Source: Epiperipatus broadwayi (taxonomy: Eukaryota > Onychophora > Udeonychophora > Euonychophora > Peripatidae). From it: DNA of 64,000 nucleotides. How positions within the stretch are numbered: position 1 is the stretch's first letter; each line of letters begins with the position of its first letter. Both the position numbers and the translations under genes were made by a program. The stretch is taken from assembly GCA_028023455.1 (NCBI GenBank), contig JAQFVV010006215.1, forward strand, positions 2,304,580 to 2,368,579, written 5' to 3'. Below, in pieces: positions 25,454 through 38,465 of this stretch. The notes below the pieces were generated by a model, which saw only the letters and a list, made by a program, of their open reading frames with translations, was not told the origin of the DNA and did no database searches.

Positions 25454-26954
25454 TTATATATTATAATATCCCTGGTGAAATAACAACGATAATTTTACAA
25501 TTAGATCTACTTAAACAAGGTTAATTCTATTTATGGTTTAAAGATTAAAAACACTCTGGAAATTCGAATTTAATTTTGAAAATTTCAGTTTCAAATTCTG
25601 CAGTTGGCTAACTTTAACTCAATATGCTTTTTATTACTTTCCTAAATATTCAAATAGGTATTTTTATTTCTATTTCACCTCAATGGTGAATGGTGTTTCT
25701 ATTCAAATTTTTATCTGAATTCAGAGAAGCTCATTAGTTTTTATATTTTCCTATTATTAAAATGAGGATATTCCATTAAAGGTAATTTTAGATGACTTTG
25801 AATATTAAGTTCATGATTTTGATTTAGGCCCATTGTTTACATCATTACTAGTAATTATTATATAGTTATGTTAATAACAATAAAATTTCTACTTGTTGTT
25901 TCTTTCCCTTAAAATAATTTATTCCTTGCTTGTGTTTATTCTATCCATCACATTTCTCTTATATTGTTGTAGTATACCAGAGTTATATCACAATCAATGA
26001 GATAATTTTAATAAAGATTAGTTGTGTATATGTTTTGTAGTTTAATTCAAGTATGTATTTAACATTATATGATTAAATTGGGGTTTAAATGTATATACCA
26101 ACTAATGGTTTCTCAATAATAGTGTTTCATTTTTATTAATGTAACGTTTAGTAGGTTCGAATTAGGTTAGAAAGGCTATCTTAATGATACTGGAGGGATG
26201 TAAGGGCCACACCTTAATATATATATATATATAATAAATAATAAAAGTGATTTATATATATGTAATTTTGTGGGAATGAAATTATTCTTCACATATGCAT
26301 TATTAAATTGAGACACATACTTTCCCATCATAATTGTTTTAAAAGCATAAATGGACTACTCATGCTTAGAGATTATTTTTTAAATAAATTAATCCTTATT
26401 GATAGTGTTTAATTAGTCAGGTTTTGATCTTATTATAAGCCTGATTTTTAAATTGACAAATTATTTGCGCCAGTTTAGTGTAATAGTGCATATGTGGAGA
26501 GTAATTTTGTTCCACAAAATTACATGCATTTAAAAACTTGTAAAGAAGAAAACAGCATTTTGTTACACAGATGAACAAATGTTTGCAAATTTGAATGTAG
26601 ACAAATCGCTATATTATTTATTATATATATTCAAACTAATATAATTCAAAGTCACAGATAGTTAAAAATGAAAAACTTTCTCTTCTTTGTGATATACAAA
26701 CTAAACTGATGCAAACAATATGATAATTTAAACAATAGGCTCATAATAAGATCAAGCTCTAATTTAAGCATGGTCAATAAGGATTGGTTTATTTAAAGAA
26801 TAAACATTAAGCATAAATGAAATACTTATGCTTTTAAAACAGTTATTGACAGCAGTGTGTGTATCAATTAATATCAATTTAATAACATATATGAGAAGAG
26901 TAATTTTCTTCACAAAATTAGACATGTATATGTGCATTTTGAGATGATAATAGA
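25454..26954. other. AT-rich stretch without recognisable genes
   Basis: An AT microsatellite lies at about 26217-26232. No protein homology or structured repeat was recognised. Confidence 0.45.
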
Positions 26955-26992
26955 TGGACAATTTAAGTCTTAACTTGGATTCCAAAGATTGT

Positions 26993-27118
26993 AAAAGACC
27001 CAGAAGGAGACCACATGTGATATGGATGGATGAGATAGTGTGCAGGGGTGATGTGGAGAAGAGAAGATGGATTGAACTTGGAGAGACCTTCATCCTGCAG
27101 TGGATTGATAATGGTTGA
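26993..27118 (+). pseudogene. LINE ORF2 C-terminal scrap
   Basis: A 41-codon frame ends at TGA (27116-27118) and starts KRPRRRPHVIWMDEI. A run of basic Arg-Pro residues followed by a Trp-containing segment and a second basic Trp segment (KRRWIELG) is typical of the region after the reverse transcriptase in several LINE clades. The frame is open upstream only briefly. It cannot be assigned to the 55 kb LINE. Confidence 0.5.
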
Positions 27119-27744
27119 TGATATGTGCATTTTGGTGCAATTTGAAGGAGGTTAGAATCCAAATGCAATCACAAGTTTTGAATTGTAATAAAAAACAACT
27201 TTGAATACAAATTCCAATGATTCAATGAAAATAAAAAAACATTTTAGGCCTAAAACTTTTACAATTATTATATATATTAAAAGTTTTATTATAGATTTAA
27301 TAATTAATATGTCCAAGTTTTTTACCAAAATTATGGATATCTTTTGCATAGCAGTCATTTAATATTTTTTATGCAATTCTTTCTTTGGTTCTTCATAATT
27401 ATCTTGGCATTATCATCCTGAGATATTTGAATCCTTTATAGTGTTTCATTTCAACAAAAGATAGAATAACATTTGAGAAAAAGGTATAAATTTGTATTAT
27501 TATACATCAGGACAGAGAAAAAAGGTGGTTGATTCTATCAGGACAACAAAATATCTGGATTTTATATTATCTTCAGACTACTAACTATGAGGCATAACTG
27601 GCATCATTTTACTACTGACAATTTAAATTTTGGGAGCATAGATATGCTGCTATCTTGCAAAAAAAAGTTTCCATCATACCCCAAAATAAATGCAGCACTA
27701 AAAAGTAGTTTCTAGCTATATATATACATACAGAAACAAAATTA

Positions 27745-28402
27745 TCCCAAATTCACAACTCAACCAGACTAGCCAAGAAAATAAACTTGAAAACACTACC
27801 AATGGTTTCACTGCTATAAACAGACTTCTCAAGTATAAAGAACTACAAAATAACATATTTAAACTAAACATTACCCACAATTCCATTTATTTCCCATACA
27901 CCCTTAATATTAAAAGAACTTTTAAATAAATTAATTGCTTCAGAATCATAAATTTTTAATAATAAAGATTCTTTAATTCTTTTTATTTCACTTCTCTCAA
28001 AGAAAACCATAGCTTCATCAAAGGCCAGTATCTATTTATTTTGATGAAGTTAAAGTTGTCTTCTTTGAGAGAAATAAAAAGAATTAAAGAATCTTTATTA
28101 TTAAAAATTTGATTCTGAAGCAATTAACTTATTTAAAAGTTCTTTTAGTATTAAGAGTGTATGGGAGATAAGTGAAATTGTGGGCAATGTTTAATTTAAA
28201 TATGTTATTTTGTAGTTCTTTACACTTGAGTACTTTTAGTATTAAGAGTGTATGGGAGATAAGTGGAATTGTGGGCAATGTTTAGTTTAAATATGTTATT
28301 TTGTAGTTCTTTACACTTGAATAGTCTGCTTGAAGTAATAAAATCATTGGAAGAGTTTTAGAATTAATTTAATGACTAGTCTGGTTGAGTTGTAAATTTT
28401 GA
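27745..28402. repeat. Long inverted repeat with a 91-bp arm duplication
   Basis: The left arm (27745-28021) pairs with the right arm (28043-28402). For example ACAACTCAACCAGACTAG matches CTAGTCTGGTTGAGTTGT, and GAACTACAAAATAACAT matches ATGTTATTTTGTAGTTC. The loop is only about 21 bp. The right arm is longer because a 91-bp stretch beginning CTTTTAGTATTAAG is repeated in tandem (28142 and 28233). It is non-coding. It could be a foldback or MITE-type element or an inverted duplication. Confidence 0.8.
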
Positions 28403-29090
28403 TTATTTATTGGCTAGTTTAATTTTATGCTTTTAATGTTTATATATATATTGTAACAGTCAAAACATGTCTATCTCGCTAACACACTGCAGAATTTAAA
28501 CCCGGGACATAGAACTCAACACTAGGAGAGTTACCTCCCAGAAATCCCAAGTTCGAATCCAAAGTCCAAACTCCACAATGCCCTCTATGTGATAACACAT
28601 TTGATGCTACTAATAGTATAATTTCATGCCGGTGCCGGATCAGGGAGAAAACAAAAGACTCTAAATCTAAAATAACCCTAGGTTAATTTAACAATAACTT
28701 ATAGATGTGCCAAAGATAAGTTTAATATACTGTGTAATTTATATTGCACCCGAATAAATAGAGAAAAAAAGAAATAAATTTATAAATAAGATTTTAATAA
28801 TTTGATAATAAAATAATTTAGCGATATAAATTGGATAGTTATATAATAAACAAACAAGATGTCTGATACCTCATACTTGGGTTCATTTAGATAACATGTC
28901 TAAAATATAGTGACACGGTAGGCATATGCGAGTCACGTAAAGTCTAATAGAGTTTGAAATATTCTAAAACATTTATGAATCTGCCATCAAATTGATTTAA
29001 GAGCAGATTATAAATCAAGGGCAAGAACAGTAAAAAGTGAAACTAATATTAAAACATGAATAATGGCCATATTTTGTTCAAACTTTTCAT
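28403..29090. other. Unassigned sequence before the gypsy remnant
   Basis: A TGTAACAGTCAAAACATGTC block after an AT microsatellite at 28440-28452, and a stretch rich in CC dinucleotides (28500-28680), differ in base composition from their surroundings and could be the decayed LTR or gag region of the remnant that follows. No homology was recognised. Confidence 0.35.
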
Positions 29091-29093
29091 ATT

Positions 29094-31980
29094 TTGGACC
29101 AAAAAATTGCTATTGAAATGGATAGCAGAGCACAATTTTCACTAATATCACAAACTGATTGGATAAATATTATTAGGAAGAGTAAAAGGAGTGTAATGTT
29201 AGAGAAAAATAATGTGCTGACAACCAACTTCTCTGGCAATAGGATAGAAGTATGTGGCATTGCAAGTGTACTGTTAAAGTTAATTTGAGTAAAATTTCTA
29301 CCTCTATATATATAGTGAAACGTGATCTTAGCTCTACATTGGGTAGAAATTGGTTCAAATCTTTAGAAATCCAGATCAGTGTAATAAAAAGAGTGCAGTT
29401 AACATCAGAGAAAACTATCCACAGTTATTCAAGTCAGGCTCATAGAGTTAAAAATGCCGCCAATTAACATCATACTAGTGAAAGATACACAGTCTGTGGC
29501 ATGTAACCACAGAAAATTCCATTTGCATTAAAGTCAAAAGTGGAAAGACAAATCATAATTTGATCAAAAGAGGCATTCTATGATAAGTGGAAGAATTGTT
29601 ATGGGTAACAACAATTGTAGTAATACCGAAATCAGAATAAGCTGTTTAATTATGCAGAGATTACCGCATAAAACTGAACAAGTATATCAATAAATGAGTT
29701 TATCCTATATTAGTAACATTGTAGAAAACAATTTATTTTTCTAAAATATATATAAAATCTGCATTTTACCAAATTTGCAAGATGACCAGAATGGTTGAAC
29801 ACACAATTAGGATTATTTGTATAAAAGAGCAACAAATGTGTTTCAAGCAAAAATAGATAGCTTGTTGCAGAGGTGGACAGTGCTTCCTAGCAAGGATGAC
29901 ATCTTAGTTACTGCTGAAAGCGCATGAATTGTCAATACCCATATTTAAAGTTTGTGCTAAATTTTAAAAAAATCAGTGTGAATATGAATACTTTGAATTA
30001 CATATGGAGGACCACTGAAATGTATCTAGATCATATAATAAACTACAAAGGCAAATATCTGAAGTCTGATAAGATTAGAGCTATTAAAAATGCTGCAAAA
30101 ACAAATAATGTTAAAGATCTACAAGTGTTTTAAGGCGTAGTAAATTTTTTCGAGTTTCCTGAAAGATAAATTATATATTGTGATGCCATTATATCAAATG
30201 TTAAGAAAAGAATATCAATGGAATGGAAAGCATGACTAAGATTTCAACTCCTCATCCACTACCACAACGATCAAGAAGTGATAGTTACAATGATGCTTCT
30301 GATAGTGGAGTAAGGGCTATTATACCACATCATTATTATGGAGGTAAGCGATCAATTGCTTTTGCATCAAGAATATTAACAATGGCAAAAAAAAAACCAC
30401 AGCCAGCTGAATGAGACTTTGGTGATTGTCTTTGCTGTAAAAAATCCATCGATATGTTTATGGCTGTGAGTTTGAGATTCGTACAGACCATCGATCTCTG
30501 CTTGGTATTTTAGGCAACCTGAAGAAAATTCCTGAGTATGTTAGTCAAAGATGATCCAATGGTTTAATGTATTGGTAGCATATGATTTCAAACCCTTCTA
30601 TAAACCAGGCAAAGAAATTGGTTATGCAGACAGTGTCAAGATTACCTGATACATGCAAATTTGAACCATAGATTCTATGGCATCTAATGTGCTAAATAGT
30701 ACTGTAGTAGAAAAATAGATTTAAAATCAACTCCAAATATCAAATATTAAAGAAATATATTGAATATGGATAGCCTGAAGATAGATATAAAATTCTAAGT
30801 CGAACCCATATGGAATGTATGTGAAAGCCTGTCAAAATGTTTTTATCCTAATGATAACTGAAGGTAGAAAATAAGTGTTGGGATTGTTATATAAAGGACA
30901 TCTGGGAGTTGTAGAATGAAATAGTTAGCCCATTCATATGTGTCTAGCCTAGTTTAAGCCATAAGATGAAACAAACAAGCAATGTAGAGAATGTCAATCT
31001 ACTACTAAGTTAACACCAAAAAATTTGGAATCTTGGTCACAAGCCACTTCACTTTGGCAGAGACTTCACATGGACTATGCAGGATCATTAAATGGTTATA
31101 TTTTCCTGATTGTGATTGATTCATATTCTAAATAGATCAAGTACAGAATTGTGGACAACACAAGCATGGAGTATATCATTAAAGTTTTGAATGAATTATT
31201 TGCAAGTTATGGATATCCTGAAACTAGTCTCAGATAATGAGACCAGTTTTATGTGACTACAACTAAAAGACTTTTTGGATAATAAGGAGATATGTTAGGT
31301 ATTAATATATCACTCTGAATCAAATGATTTGGTTGAAAGGCAATGCAACAATTAAAGTCAATCCTAAATAAAACCCAACTATAAGAATATCGACAAAGCA
31401 TTAACAGCTGCTTTGTTTTATCAGCATTTTACACCATGCCCATCTACAAGACAGACACTGACTGGAATGTTAATGAGACAAAAATTTTCTACGTCTCAGT
31501 ACTGATATCAAGGAAGAAAGTGGCAAGAAATAACCTATTTGACTGTGAAAATTTTAAAATTGAAGATATAGTTTGGATACAAGAAGTTATGAGAAAAAAG
31601 TGGTTGTCTGGAGTTGTAATGAAAGTTTTATAAAAACAATTGAGGTTAATACATTTGGCCAATGGCAAAAAAATGACATATAAGTCATTTAAGAAACCAC
31701 TAGAATAAACCATTAGAACCAGTTAATGACAGATTGAAATCTGTTATCAGATGAAATTACTCAGTAAAAGATGAGTGTCCTGACATAGCATGAGATGCTG
31801 ATGAAGAATCAGCTAATAACAATAATATGCAAACATATAAAAAACAATATATTTAGAAGGAATAAACTATCTTATGATTTAGTAACTGAACCAGAAATGG
31901 ATTTGCTGTCCTCGAAACAGATTAATCAAGAAGAGAGAATGACAAGACAGGAAGAAGAAAGACCTGTACCACAACCTTGA
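29094..31980 (+). pseudogene. pol: Decayed Ty3/gypsy pol remnant
   Basis: Fragments in pol order are scattered over all three forward frames with many stops. Protease-like EMDSRAQFSLIS (Gly of the usual DSG replaced by Arg) is at about 29113, with LGRNW near 29338. An RT-like CRDYRIKLNKYI is near 29655 and a degraded DDILVTAE near 29895. RNase H-like NDASDSGVRAII is near 30290 and YKPGKEIGYAD near 30600. Integrase-like GHLGVVE, ECQSTTKLTP, LHMDYAGSLNG near 31062 and FLIVIDSYSK follow. The order and many residues parallel the 17-21 kb element, so it is a related but much older lineage. Gag and clear LTRs are not visible. A purine-rich tract at 32054-32067 may mark the former 3' LTR boundary. 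Confidence 0.85.
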
Positions 31981-32159
31981 CCTACAAAAGACTGTTGAGG
32001 ACCATCCAGATTATAGGACTATATTTGTAATTAAATGTTCTGTTTTCTAAAGTAAGGGGAGAAGAGTGTACTATTTGGCTACAGTAACACTTTCTATGCA
32101 CATACATGTGTAAAATTTATGATTATGTAAATAAAATTAAAATATTGTAATTATGGTCA

Positions 32160-32254
32160 AAACCACTAAACATCACATGATCACCACCCAGTGATTACTC
32201 TGGATTGCACTAAAGTAATACTACTGTATGGAGCGTTTTGCCTGTTTTAGTAAC
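32160..32254 (-). mobile_element. 95-bp deleted retrozyme-like element with 8-bp TSD
   Basis: Starts with the reversed family 1 tail (AACCACTAAACATCACATGATCACC), jumps to GTGATTACTCTGG and ends CTACTGTATGGAGCGTTTTGCC, then TGTTTT. TATGGTCA flanks it (32152-32159 and 32255-32262). The ribozyme is deleted. It sits just after the gypsy remnant. Confidence 0.75.
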
Positions 32255-32610
32255 TATGGTCAGATAAAAAATGAATAAATTTTCCATAACAGCAACATTC
32301 TAGAAAAATTACATATGCAAAATATGCAATGGAATTATTCTAAACCTATGCTGATGCATTTAGATTTATGCAAAATATGGAATGGATATAATCTATCTTC
32401 GTGTATGAATTATAGGTGAGTGGTTTAAAACTGAAAAAGAAATGCACACAAGTGCTGATAATGTATAAGTATGCATGTGAAAAAATTGTAATCATACCTT
32501 AGGATTGATTTGGACTTAAAGACAAAAATGTAATGTCTAAAATTATTGTAAATATATTTAACTTCTCTTTATATATATATATTAATACAATATTTTTAAT
32601 GGATGTTTAG

Positions 32611-32822
32611 ATGGAAATCTTGAATATGTGGAGTTATCCTTTTAAATCAACTTAATTAGAAAGCACTTAATCTAGAACAAGTTCCCCAGACCAAGATCCT
32701 CCTTTTTGAGGCTTCAGTCTATCAGTTTACTTTGACTCAAAGCCTAAGGCAGTTGTTCTAGGTTAAGTGCTTTCTAATTAAGTTGATTTGAATGGATAAC
32801 TCCACATATTCAAGATTTCCAT
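32611..32822. repeat. Palindromic hairpin element
   Basis: Arms at 32611-32679 and 32754-32822 pair almost completely (ATGGAAATCTTGAATATGTG against CACATATTCAAGATTTCCAT). The centre contains CCCCAGACC and a second short hairpin (GAGGCTT against AAGCCT). AT microsatellites lie on both sides. Non-coding. Confidence 0.8.
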
Positions 32823-32834
32823 ATATATATATAT

Positions 32835-34459
32835 ATTGTGACGACCACATAAAGTCATCGTCACATGTATATATTTATTAATAAAAATTAGATGAAGTAG
32901 CTACTAGAAGTAATAAAGGTAAATGGATTAGCTACTAAATTTTAAAAAAAAGAAGGAAAAGAGAAAGTTGAAATTCAAATGTCTAAATTACTTTAGATTT
33001 TGTAATAATAAGAGAAGGGGAGGGGGGTGCATAAAGAAATGCATCTCTTTCTCACTTTAAAAAAAAACAAACAACGAGTAAGTCAAATGCTTGAAAGTTA
33101 TTTCTATTTATTGTGGGAGAGGGGAAGAGGATGCATAAAGAAATGCATCTTTTCCTCTCTTGTTAAAAACTATATTGTAACAAGTTAAAATGAATTATAA
33201 ACATAAATGTGAAAAATGAATTGTAAACTTTTAAATAAAAATTAAATGTAATATGTAATATAAAAACAATATGGCTGTAGGTGTGAAAGCCTGTTGGACT
33301 AATTAAATTCCTCGGACAAAGAAAATGTATAACAAGGAAAAGCTTATAATTACAGCTAAATTAATTAGAACCTACATTCCAGCCACTAATTAAATAAAGA
33401 AACATGATGATAAGAATTGGTTGGAAATCTAGATCTTAATTAAAAATTTACAAAAACAATGAACAAAAGAAAGACAGTAAGAGAATTACAATTATTATCT
33501 GTTCATTACTAGTAGAGATTTTGAGAAAGCAACAGCTCAAAGAAAATGAAAGAAGTGCGCGGCTAGTGGCGTTAAAGGGACGTGGGTTCGTATTCAATCC
33601 GTCTCACCACTGACTCACAATGTAAGATCTATGCCTGACCTGCTAGAGAGATGGCCGCTTCTGTGACTGACAATTTAAAAATCTACCTAAAGAATCGACA
33701 AGAAGTAAAAAACTGGAATGAGAAATAACCCCACAAACTGAGAAAATCAATCCAGCTGACAGTGAAGGACGTACCGTCTCTACAAAAAAAGGGATGATCT
33801 CCCACTCAACAGTAAAGAACGCTCGAAAGAAATACCCATGGAAACAACTACAACGAAAACCTATGTAAAAGCATGCATGCATTTTAAGTTTTAATATTCA
33901 TAAATAAATAAACAAGGAACAATTTTGATAAATTTAGAACTCTATCCAATAGGACTTCAAAATAACTTTTTATATTTGATCTGTTTTACTATGTTTATTA
34001 TAGCCACGTATTTTATATAAGTGTGTGTTTTTTATTATTGTTATCATGTATTTTTTATATAAAAGTGAGTGTTATTAAACATATTTATTCTTAAAATTGC
34101 ATATACTTGCTTTATTCTCCTATCACCAAGCACCGACAGGGGGGAAAACTGAAATTTAGTGATTAAAGGGTAAGGCTTATTTTAAAAGATATTCATGTGC
34201 TGCTTGTTCGTGAGAATTGTCCCAATTATAAAAAAATAAATAGCACGCGTTGGACATTCGTTAAATTTCTTGAAATAGTTTGCTTTGTTCAGCAGCCGAA
34301 AGTTCTTGACCAGGAAAAATAACGTTGAGATAATATGTACGTATTGCCTCGGGGTTCGATCAAGGGTATAGATATGAAGTTAAATTTGTATCTGTATTAG
34401 CTCTCTGCTTGCATTGTAACAGCGTTGGTTAAATAAATAAATAAACAATATCCATTACA
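32835..34459 (+). repeat. Candidate long LTR followed by a leader
   Basis: Begins TGTGACGACC and ends CCATTACA, and is followed directly by G and TTGGAGGCTAAGCCGGGA. A TTGGAGGC...CCGGGA block right after a CA end is common at the start of LTR-retrotransposon leaders. No coding region of the element follows, and no second LTR or TSD was found. The assignment is tentative. Inside lie two related hairpins (33011-33054 and 33117-33161). Confidence 0.4.
33011..33161. repeat. Two related GA-rich hairpins
   Basis: At 33011-33054 and 33117-33161 the pattern is purine-rich arm, TGCATAAAGAAATGCATC, pyrimidine-rich arm, so each copy folds as a hairpin closed by ATGCAT/ATGCAT. The two copies are about 106 bp apart and share the core exactly. 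Confidence 0.65.
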
Positions 34460-34479
34460 GTTGGAGGCTAAGCCGGGAT

Positions 34480-35485
34480 ATTTCGGTTAGCAAAATTGAT
34501 AAGAATAAAAAAATGAAAGGAAGAATCAAGTTGTAAAAGAAATAAAGTATAATAAATAAATAGAATATAAAATATAATTAAAATAATAGAATTAAAAATA
34601 AATATATAAAACAACCATCCAAATAATCATTTCCGTTATAATATATATATGTGTGTGTTTTATTTAGAGCTAATAAATTCTTGTTGTTAAGTTTACTTTG
34701 TGTGTAGAGTTTCTGATAATAAAGTTTATCAATGTTTACCCACTGTTATTGTCAATAATATCACTGGGTATTAGTAGATATTTAATTATTTTTTAAATTT
34801 GTTATACTTTCACACATTCCATACATATCAAAAAGAATCCAAAATTGGTTTCTGTTTAATTTAAAAAAAAAAAAAAAATTCGTACAAGCAAACATTTTAT
34901 ATGCTTTGCTTGAACATTGGCAAATAGAAATACATGCAAATCTGTTTCTCTTAAAGTTAGTATCTGGTCTTACTTGACCAGGAATAGGCTTAGCTTAGTT
35001 TCTTTTCTTTATACAATCTTTCTTCTATTTATTTCTTACTATTTTGACTACTTTCTTAAACAGATGTTAATGATCCCAACAAAATGCACATAAAACTATA
35101 ATCTTAAAAAAAAAATCACTTGTATATTTATGCATAAATACAAAGTCTATAAAGAAAAATGTCATACACATATCGCTAAGTAAAAGTAAGACAGCCTTTA
35201 AATACTCTTCAACAGGAAAATTTTTTTCTCTAGTAACTCTCTGCAATGAAACGGTAAAAGAGTAAATAATAATCATTTAACTAATCAAATGGTGGAGAAG
35301 ATTAATATTTATGTTTCATTGTTTTAAATTATAGCCAGCAAAATACGAATTGGGGGACTTACATGAACATGAGGGCATATCTGCTATCCCCTATTCCTTG
35401 AAATATAAATAGACATATTTTTCATAAATACATACATACAACAACAACAAAAAAAACAATTCTTATTGCATCAAATTGATGATCA
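34480..35485. other. AT-rich stretch downstream of the PRXL2A-like gene
   Basis: No gene or repeat was recognised apart from A- and T-runs. It probably contains the boundary of the minus-strand gene's 3' untranslated region. Confidence 0.4.
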
Positions 35486-35491
35486 TTTATT
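35486..35491 (-). terminator. Possible polyadenylation signal of the PRXL2A-like gene
   Basis: AATAAA on the minus strand, about 210 bp after the stop codon. It is the nearest canonical hexamer noticed downstream. In DNA this AT-rich the hexamer is common by chance. Confidence 0.35.
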
Positions 35492-35698
35492 ATCAAAAGT
35501 AATCTTAAAACAAAATTAGATATTATTTATGTTAATATTTTTTCAAATTTCTACATAAAGCTTTAATATAGAAATCATCATTAATAACATGCATAAAATG
35601 TAATTCTTATTTAAGATTTTTTTTTTTTTAAAGTAAAAATATTTACAGATGTAAAAATATATTTAATATTTCTGATTTCTAATAAGTATCAACAAAAT

Positions 35699-35823
35699 TT
35701 AATTTTCACTTTTAATTTTTGAAATTGCTTCCAGTATATCCGAATGGTTAGCGTGGTCACCAAAATCCATCTCTCGATGTTCAAATAGAATACCTTGGTC
35801 ATTTGCTCCCATTACAAATAAAC
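35699..35823 (-). CDS. PRXL2A: PRXL2A (FAM213A) homologue, last coding exon
   Basis: This exon encodes the last 41 residues and TAA stop (35699-35701) of a peroxiredoxin-like 2A protein, a thioredoxin-fold redox protein of the AhpC/TSA-like group. On the minus strand the intron ends TTTTTTTTAAG and the exon opens by completing a split Gly codon (G|GT). It then reads LFVMGANDQGILFEHREMDF and FGDHANHSDILEAI. The GxGxQGILxEHREKxFGD block is the family's most conserved C-terminal signature. The phase fits the exon at 51753-51888 exactly. The 15.9 kb intron before it is filled with transposons. The assignment rests on recognised motif order, not on a database search. Confidence 0.9.
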
Positions 35824-36035
35824 CTTAAAAAAAACAAAAAAAAAACGTTTGTCATAGAAATAATAAAATTTTAAATAAATTATGAATTACATAAAAACAT
35901 AGCTAATGGGAGTCTCATAATTATTTGCAATTTTTAAGAACAATTAAATAAGCCTTCAATATTAAAAAACAATCATATCTAAATGCTAATAGCAGTTATA
36001 AAGTTTGATTAGATAATTATTGCTAATAAAATGTT

Positions 36036-36120
36036 AACAATTATTAGGGATCACTCCACTACACATGCACTGTAAACTAATAAACACGTATGTGTAGTGG
36101 AGCAATCACTAATGATTGTT
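36036..36120. repeat. Short perfect-stem hairpin
   Basis: Arms at 36036-36066 and 36090-36120 (TCACTCCACTACACAT against ATGTGTAGTGGAGCAATCAC) with a 23-bp loop. It lies in the long PRXL2A intron. No family was identified. Confidence 0.7.
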
Positions 36121-36863
36121 ATAGATTAAAACATCGTTCTATATAGATAAATAACTCATTATTATTACATTATTTTTAATTGATTAAAATAAAATATAGG
36201 TAATTTGATTTATGTTTAGATGAAACCTCATTCAAAGTTACGATGATGATCATGAAAGTAACAAAACAAAATCAGCGTCTTTCCAGTAATATAATTACAC
36301 AGTATTAGCAGACTACTATAGCTATAATGAAAAGCTTTGTTAGAGATAATGTTCACAGTAAATTAAATGTGTACTTGTAATCCCCTATTTGTTACTGCAA
36401 GTTGTTATTTATTATTATAAAGAGAATTTGTAAGCTATTTACTACTCTAAAGAAAGATTGTGAACATTCTGTTTTTGTTAGAGAAACATAACTATGTTTA
36501 GATATATAGCTAGGCTGATTGAAAGCATGATTATTAAATACATTTATCAAGTTTGAAAAAAAAAAACCCAATATACAGATGGTCTTGATTCTCCATGATT
36601 TCACTTTCATGACCGAGTAATTTTGGAACAGCATATAAATAGTTACTGCTTCTTGCATCAGAAACCTCACGGACCACAAATTTACAAATAAAATCTTTTC
36701 ACAACATACAAGCTAAAGAAATAATGCATGAAGAATTTAATAATACAGTGACTTATACTAGCAGTAGCAAATTTCCATACAATAGTGCCACCCAATGTAA
36801 GTCTTAGTAATTAATGGATGCAGGATGGTATGTGCATAAAATCCCTATTTAGTGCCGATTCAT

Positions 36864-36917
36864 CCAATATTCCCAGACTAGTTTTTAGCATGTGGCTTTC
36901 GTCAGTGAAAGCTTTGG
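36864..36917 (-). ncRNA. Decayed hammerhead
   Basis: Minus strand reads CTTTCA, CTGACGA, AAGCCACATGCTA, then AAAAACTAGTC. The G of the invariant GAAAC is lost, and TGGGA replaces TGGGG. Predicted inactive. It lies in sense orientation inside the PRXL2A intron. Confidence 0.65.
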
Positions 36918-37079
36918 ATCTGAGAGCACTGCATCTAGCTATAAGAATCTAATGCAACCCTCCAGCAGCCATTTTTACTACTTAATTAACTATAAAGCTA
37001 GGAGCTCAAAATGGAGATTTTATGCACAAACCTTCCTGCATCCATTGATTAATAAGGCTTGCACTGGATGGCACAAAGG

Positions 37080-38465
37080 TATGGCATGGGGTGGGACTAA
37101 TAGAAAGGTACTTTATGTCACCTATTTTATTTTGTTATATTTGAGACAAATGGAGAGGGCAATAGAAAGACTAGGAACAAGGGTAGAAATACCATTAATA
37201 GATGGCAGGGGAGTATATATATTATCAGGTCCTTTATTTGCTATTTTCTTGACAACACAAAGTAGGGAAAATATGGAAGTTGTGCTGAAGACTTGCACAA
37301 AGGTGGGTAAAGAGATGGGGATAAAATTTAGTGAAGAAAAATCAAAAGTAATGATGATAAATGCAGAAAAGAGAAGACAAATAATTTTTCTTGGAAGACA
37401 TAAAGTTAAATGTGGTGAATAGGCATAACTATCAGAGGAATTGCTTGGATGAATGGGAGAAAAAAAAAGATAAATGAAGCAAAGAAAAGAAAGATATTGA
37501 TAAAGAAATTAACAGTGTTTCATATAATAAATATGATATAACAAGAATTTTTTGGAAGTGCAGCAGCAGGGTTAACTTATAGTAATGATGCATTTTGTGT
37601 TAGTAAAGGGGTATTAGATTATTTAGAAAAAGTACAAAGATAAGTAGGATGACATGCATTAGATGCAGATGTGTGGACAGCAAAAGAGGCAATTCAAGGA
37701 GAAAGGGATGGTAAAGTTTTTATATGAGAGAAAATGTTCAGTAGATTGCAATTTATGGATAGTAAGAAAATAGCCAAAACAGTATTTAATTGGGTAATGA
37801 GTAAAGGATGGGCAACAAGATGGATGAGAAAGACAACAGTATGCAGAAGATTTAGATAAAGACTTTATGTCAGTATACTTGTACAAAAGGTGAGATGATT
37901 GTGTTACAAGGATTGTTGAGGGTTATAGTGGTAAAGAATGGGATAGAAGAAAAGATGCATTAATAAAAAATAGGAAGCTGGAGAGATGAAGAATTAGCAT
38001 GGAAAGTAAAAAAAGTCTAAATATATACAAAATTAAACATAATATTGTGTGTGAGTTAATTTACTATAATAGCAAGGAAAGTAGTCTAGTGTTTAAGGAT
38101 CAAGTCTGCAAGTTATGTAAAGAAAGCATGGAAAATATTAAACATCTGCTAATTAAATGTAAATGCTTACAAGCAGAAAGGATACAAATAATAAAGTTGT
38201 GCCAGAAAAAATATATATTAATTGATTATACAAAAAGTAAGTTCTTGGTCTACATGCTGGGTTTGGAAAAAGATAATGGGGATCTAGATATAATGTCATG
38301 GAGTGGCAAAGATGATGTGGAAATGGGATGGATTAGGATAGAGAAGAATATGGGAAAAACAGAATGGGGAACGGAAAGGGAAAATAAGGTGGCTAACAAA
38401 TTTTTCTGGGCATAGTGGCTAAGAGATTCCTGACTTTAATAAAGGAGTACCCACATCCCATACTG
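37080..38465 (+). pseudogene. LINE ORF2 3' fragment (RT end and zinc finger)
   Basis: The 37140-37422 frame contains LRQMERAIERLG, a degraded FAIFL at the place of the RT FADD box, and ENMEVVLKTCTKVGKEMGI with SEEKSKVM. This is the usual helix and strand after the RT active site. A later frame (37999-38415) has a C-x2-C-x8-H-x4-C knuckle (VCKLCKESMENIKH...C) and the basic tail found after LINE reverse transcriptases. Stops and frame changes separate the parts. The 3' end (GGCTAAGAGATTCCTGACTT, then AATAAAGGAG) matches the copy at 62173-62495, so they are one family. It interrupts the foldback element at 36771-38522. Confidence 0.8.

Noticed and set aside
33545-33620. A tRNA-like GTGGGTTCGTATTCAATCC block as a SINE or tRNA
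   Set aside because: No box A at the right distance and no second copy in the window; it lies inside the candidate LTR.
37659-37886. Minus-strand frame opposite the LINE fragment
   Set aside because: Shadow of the LINE sense strand; no independent homology.
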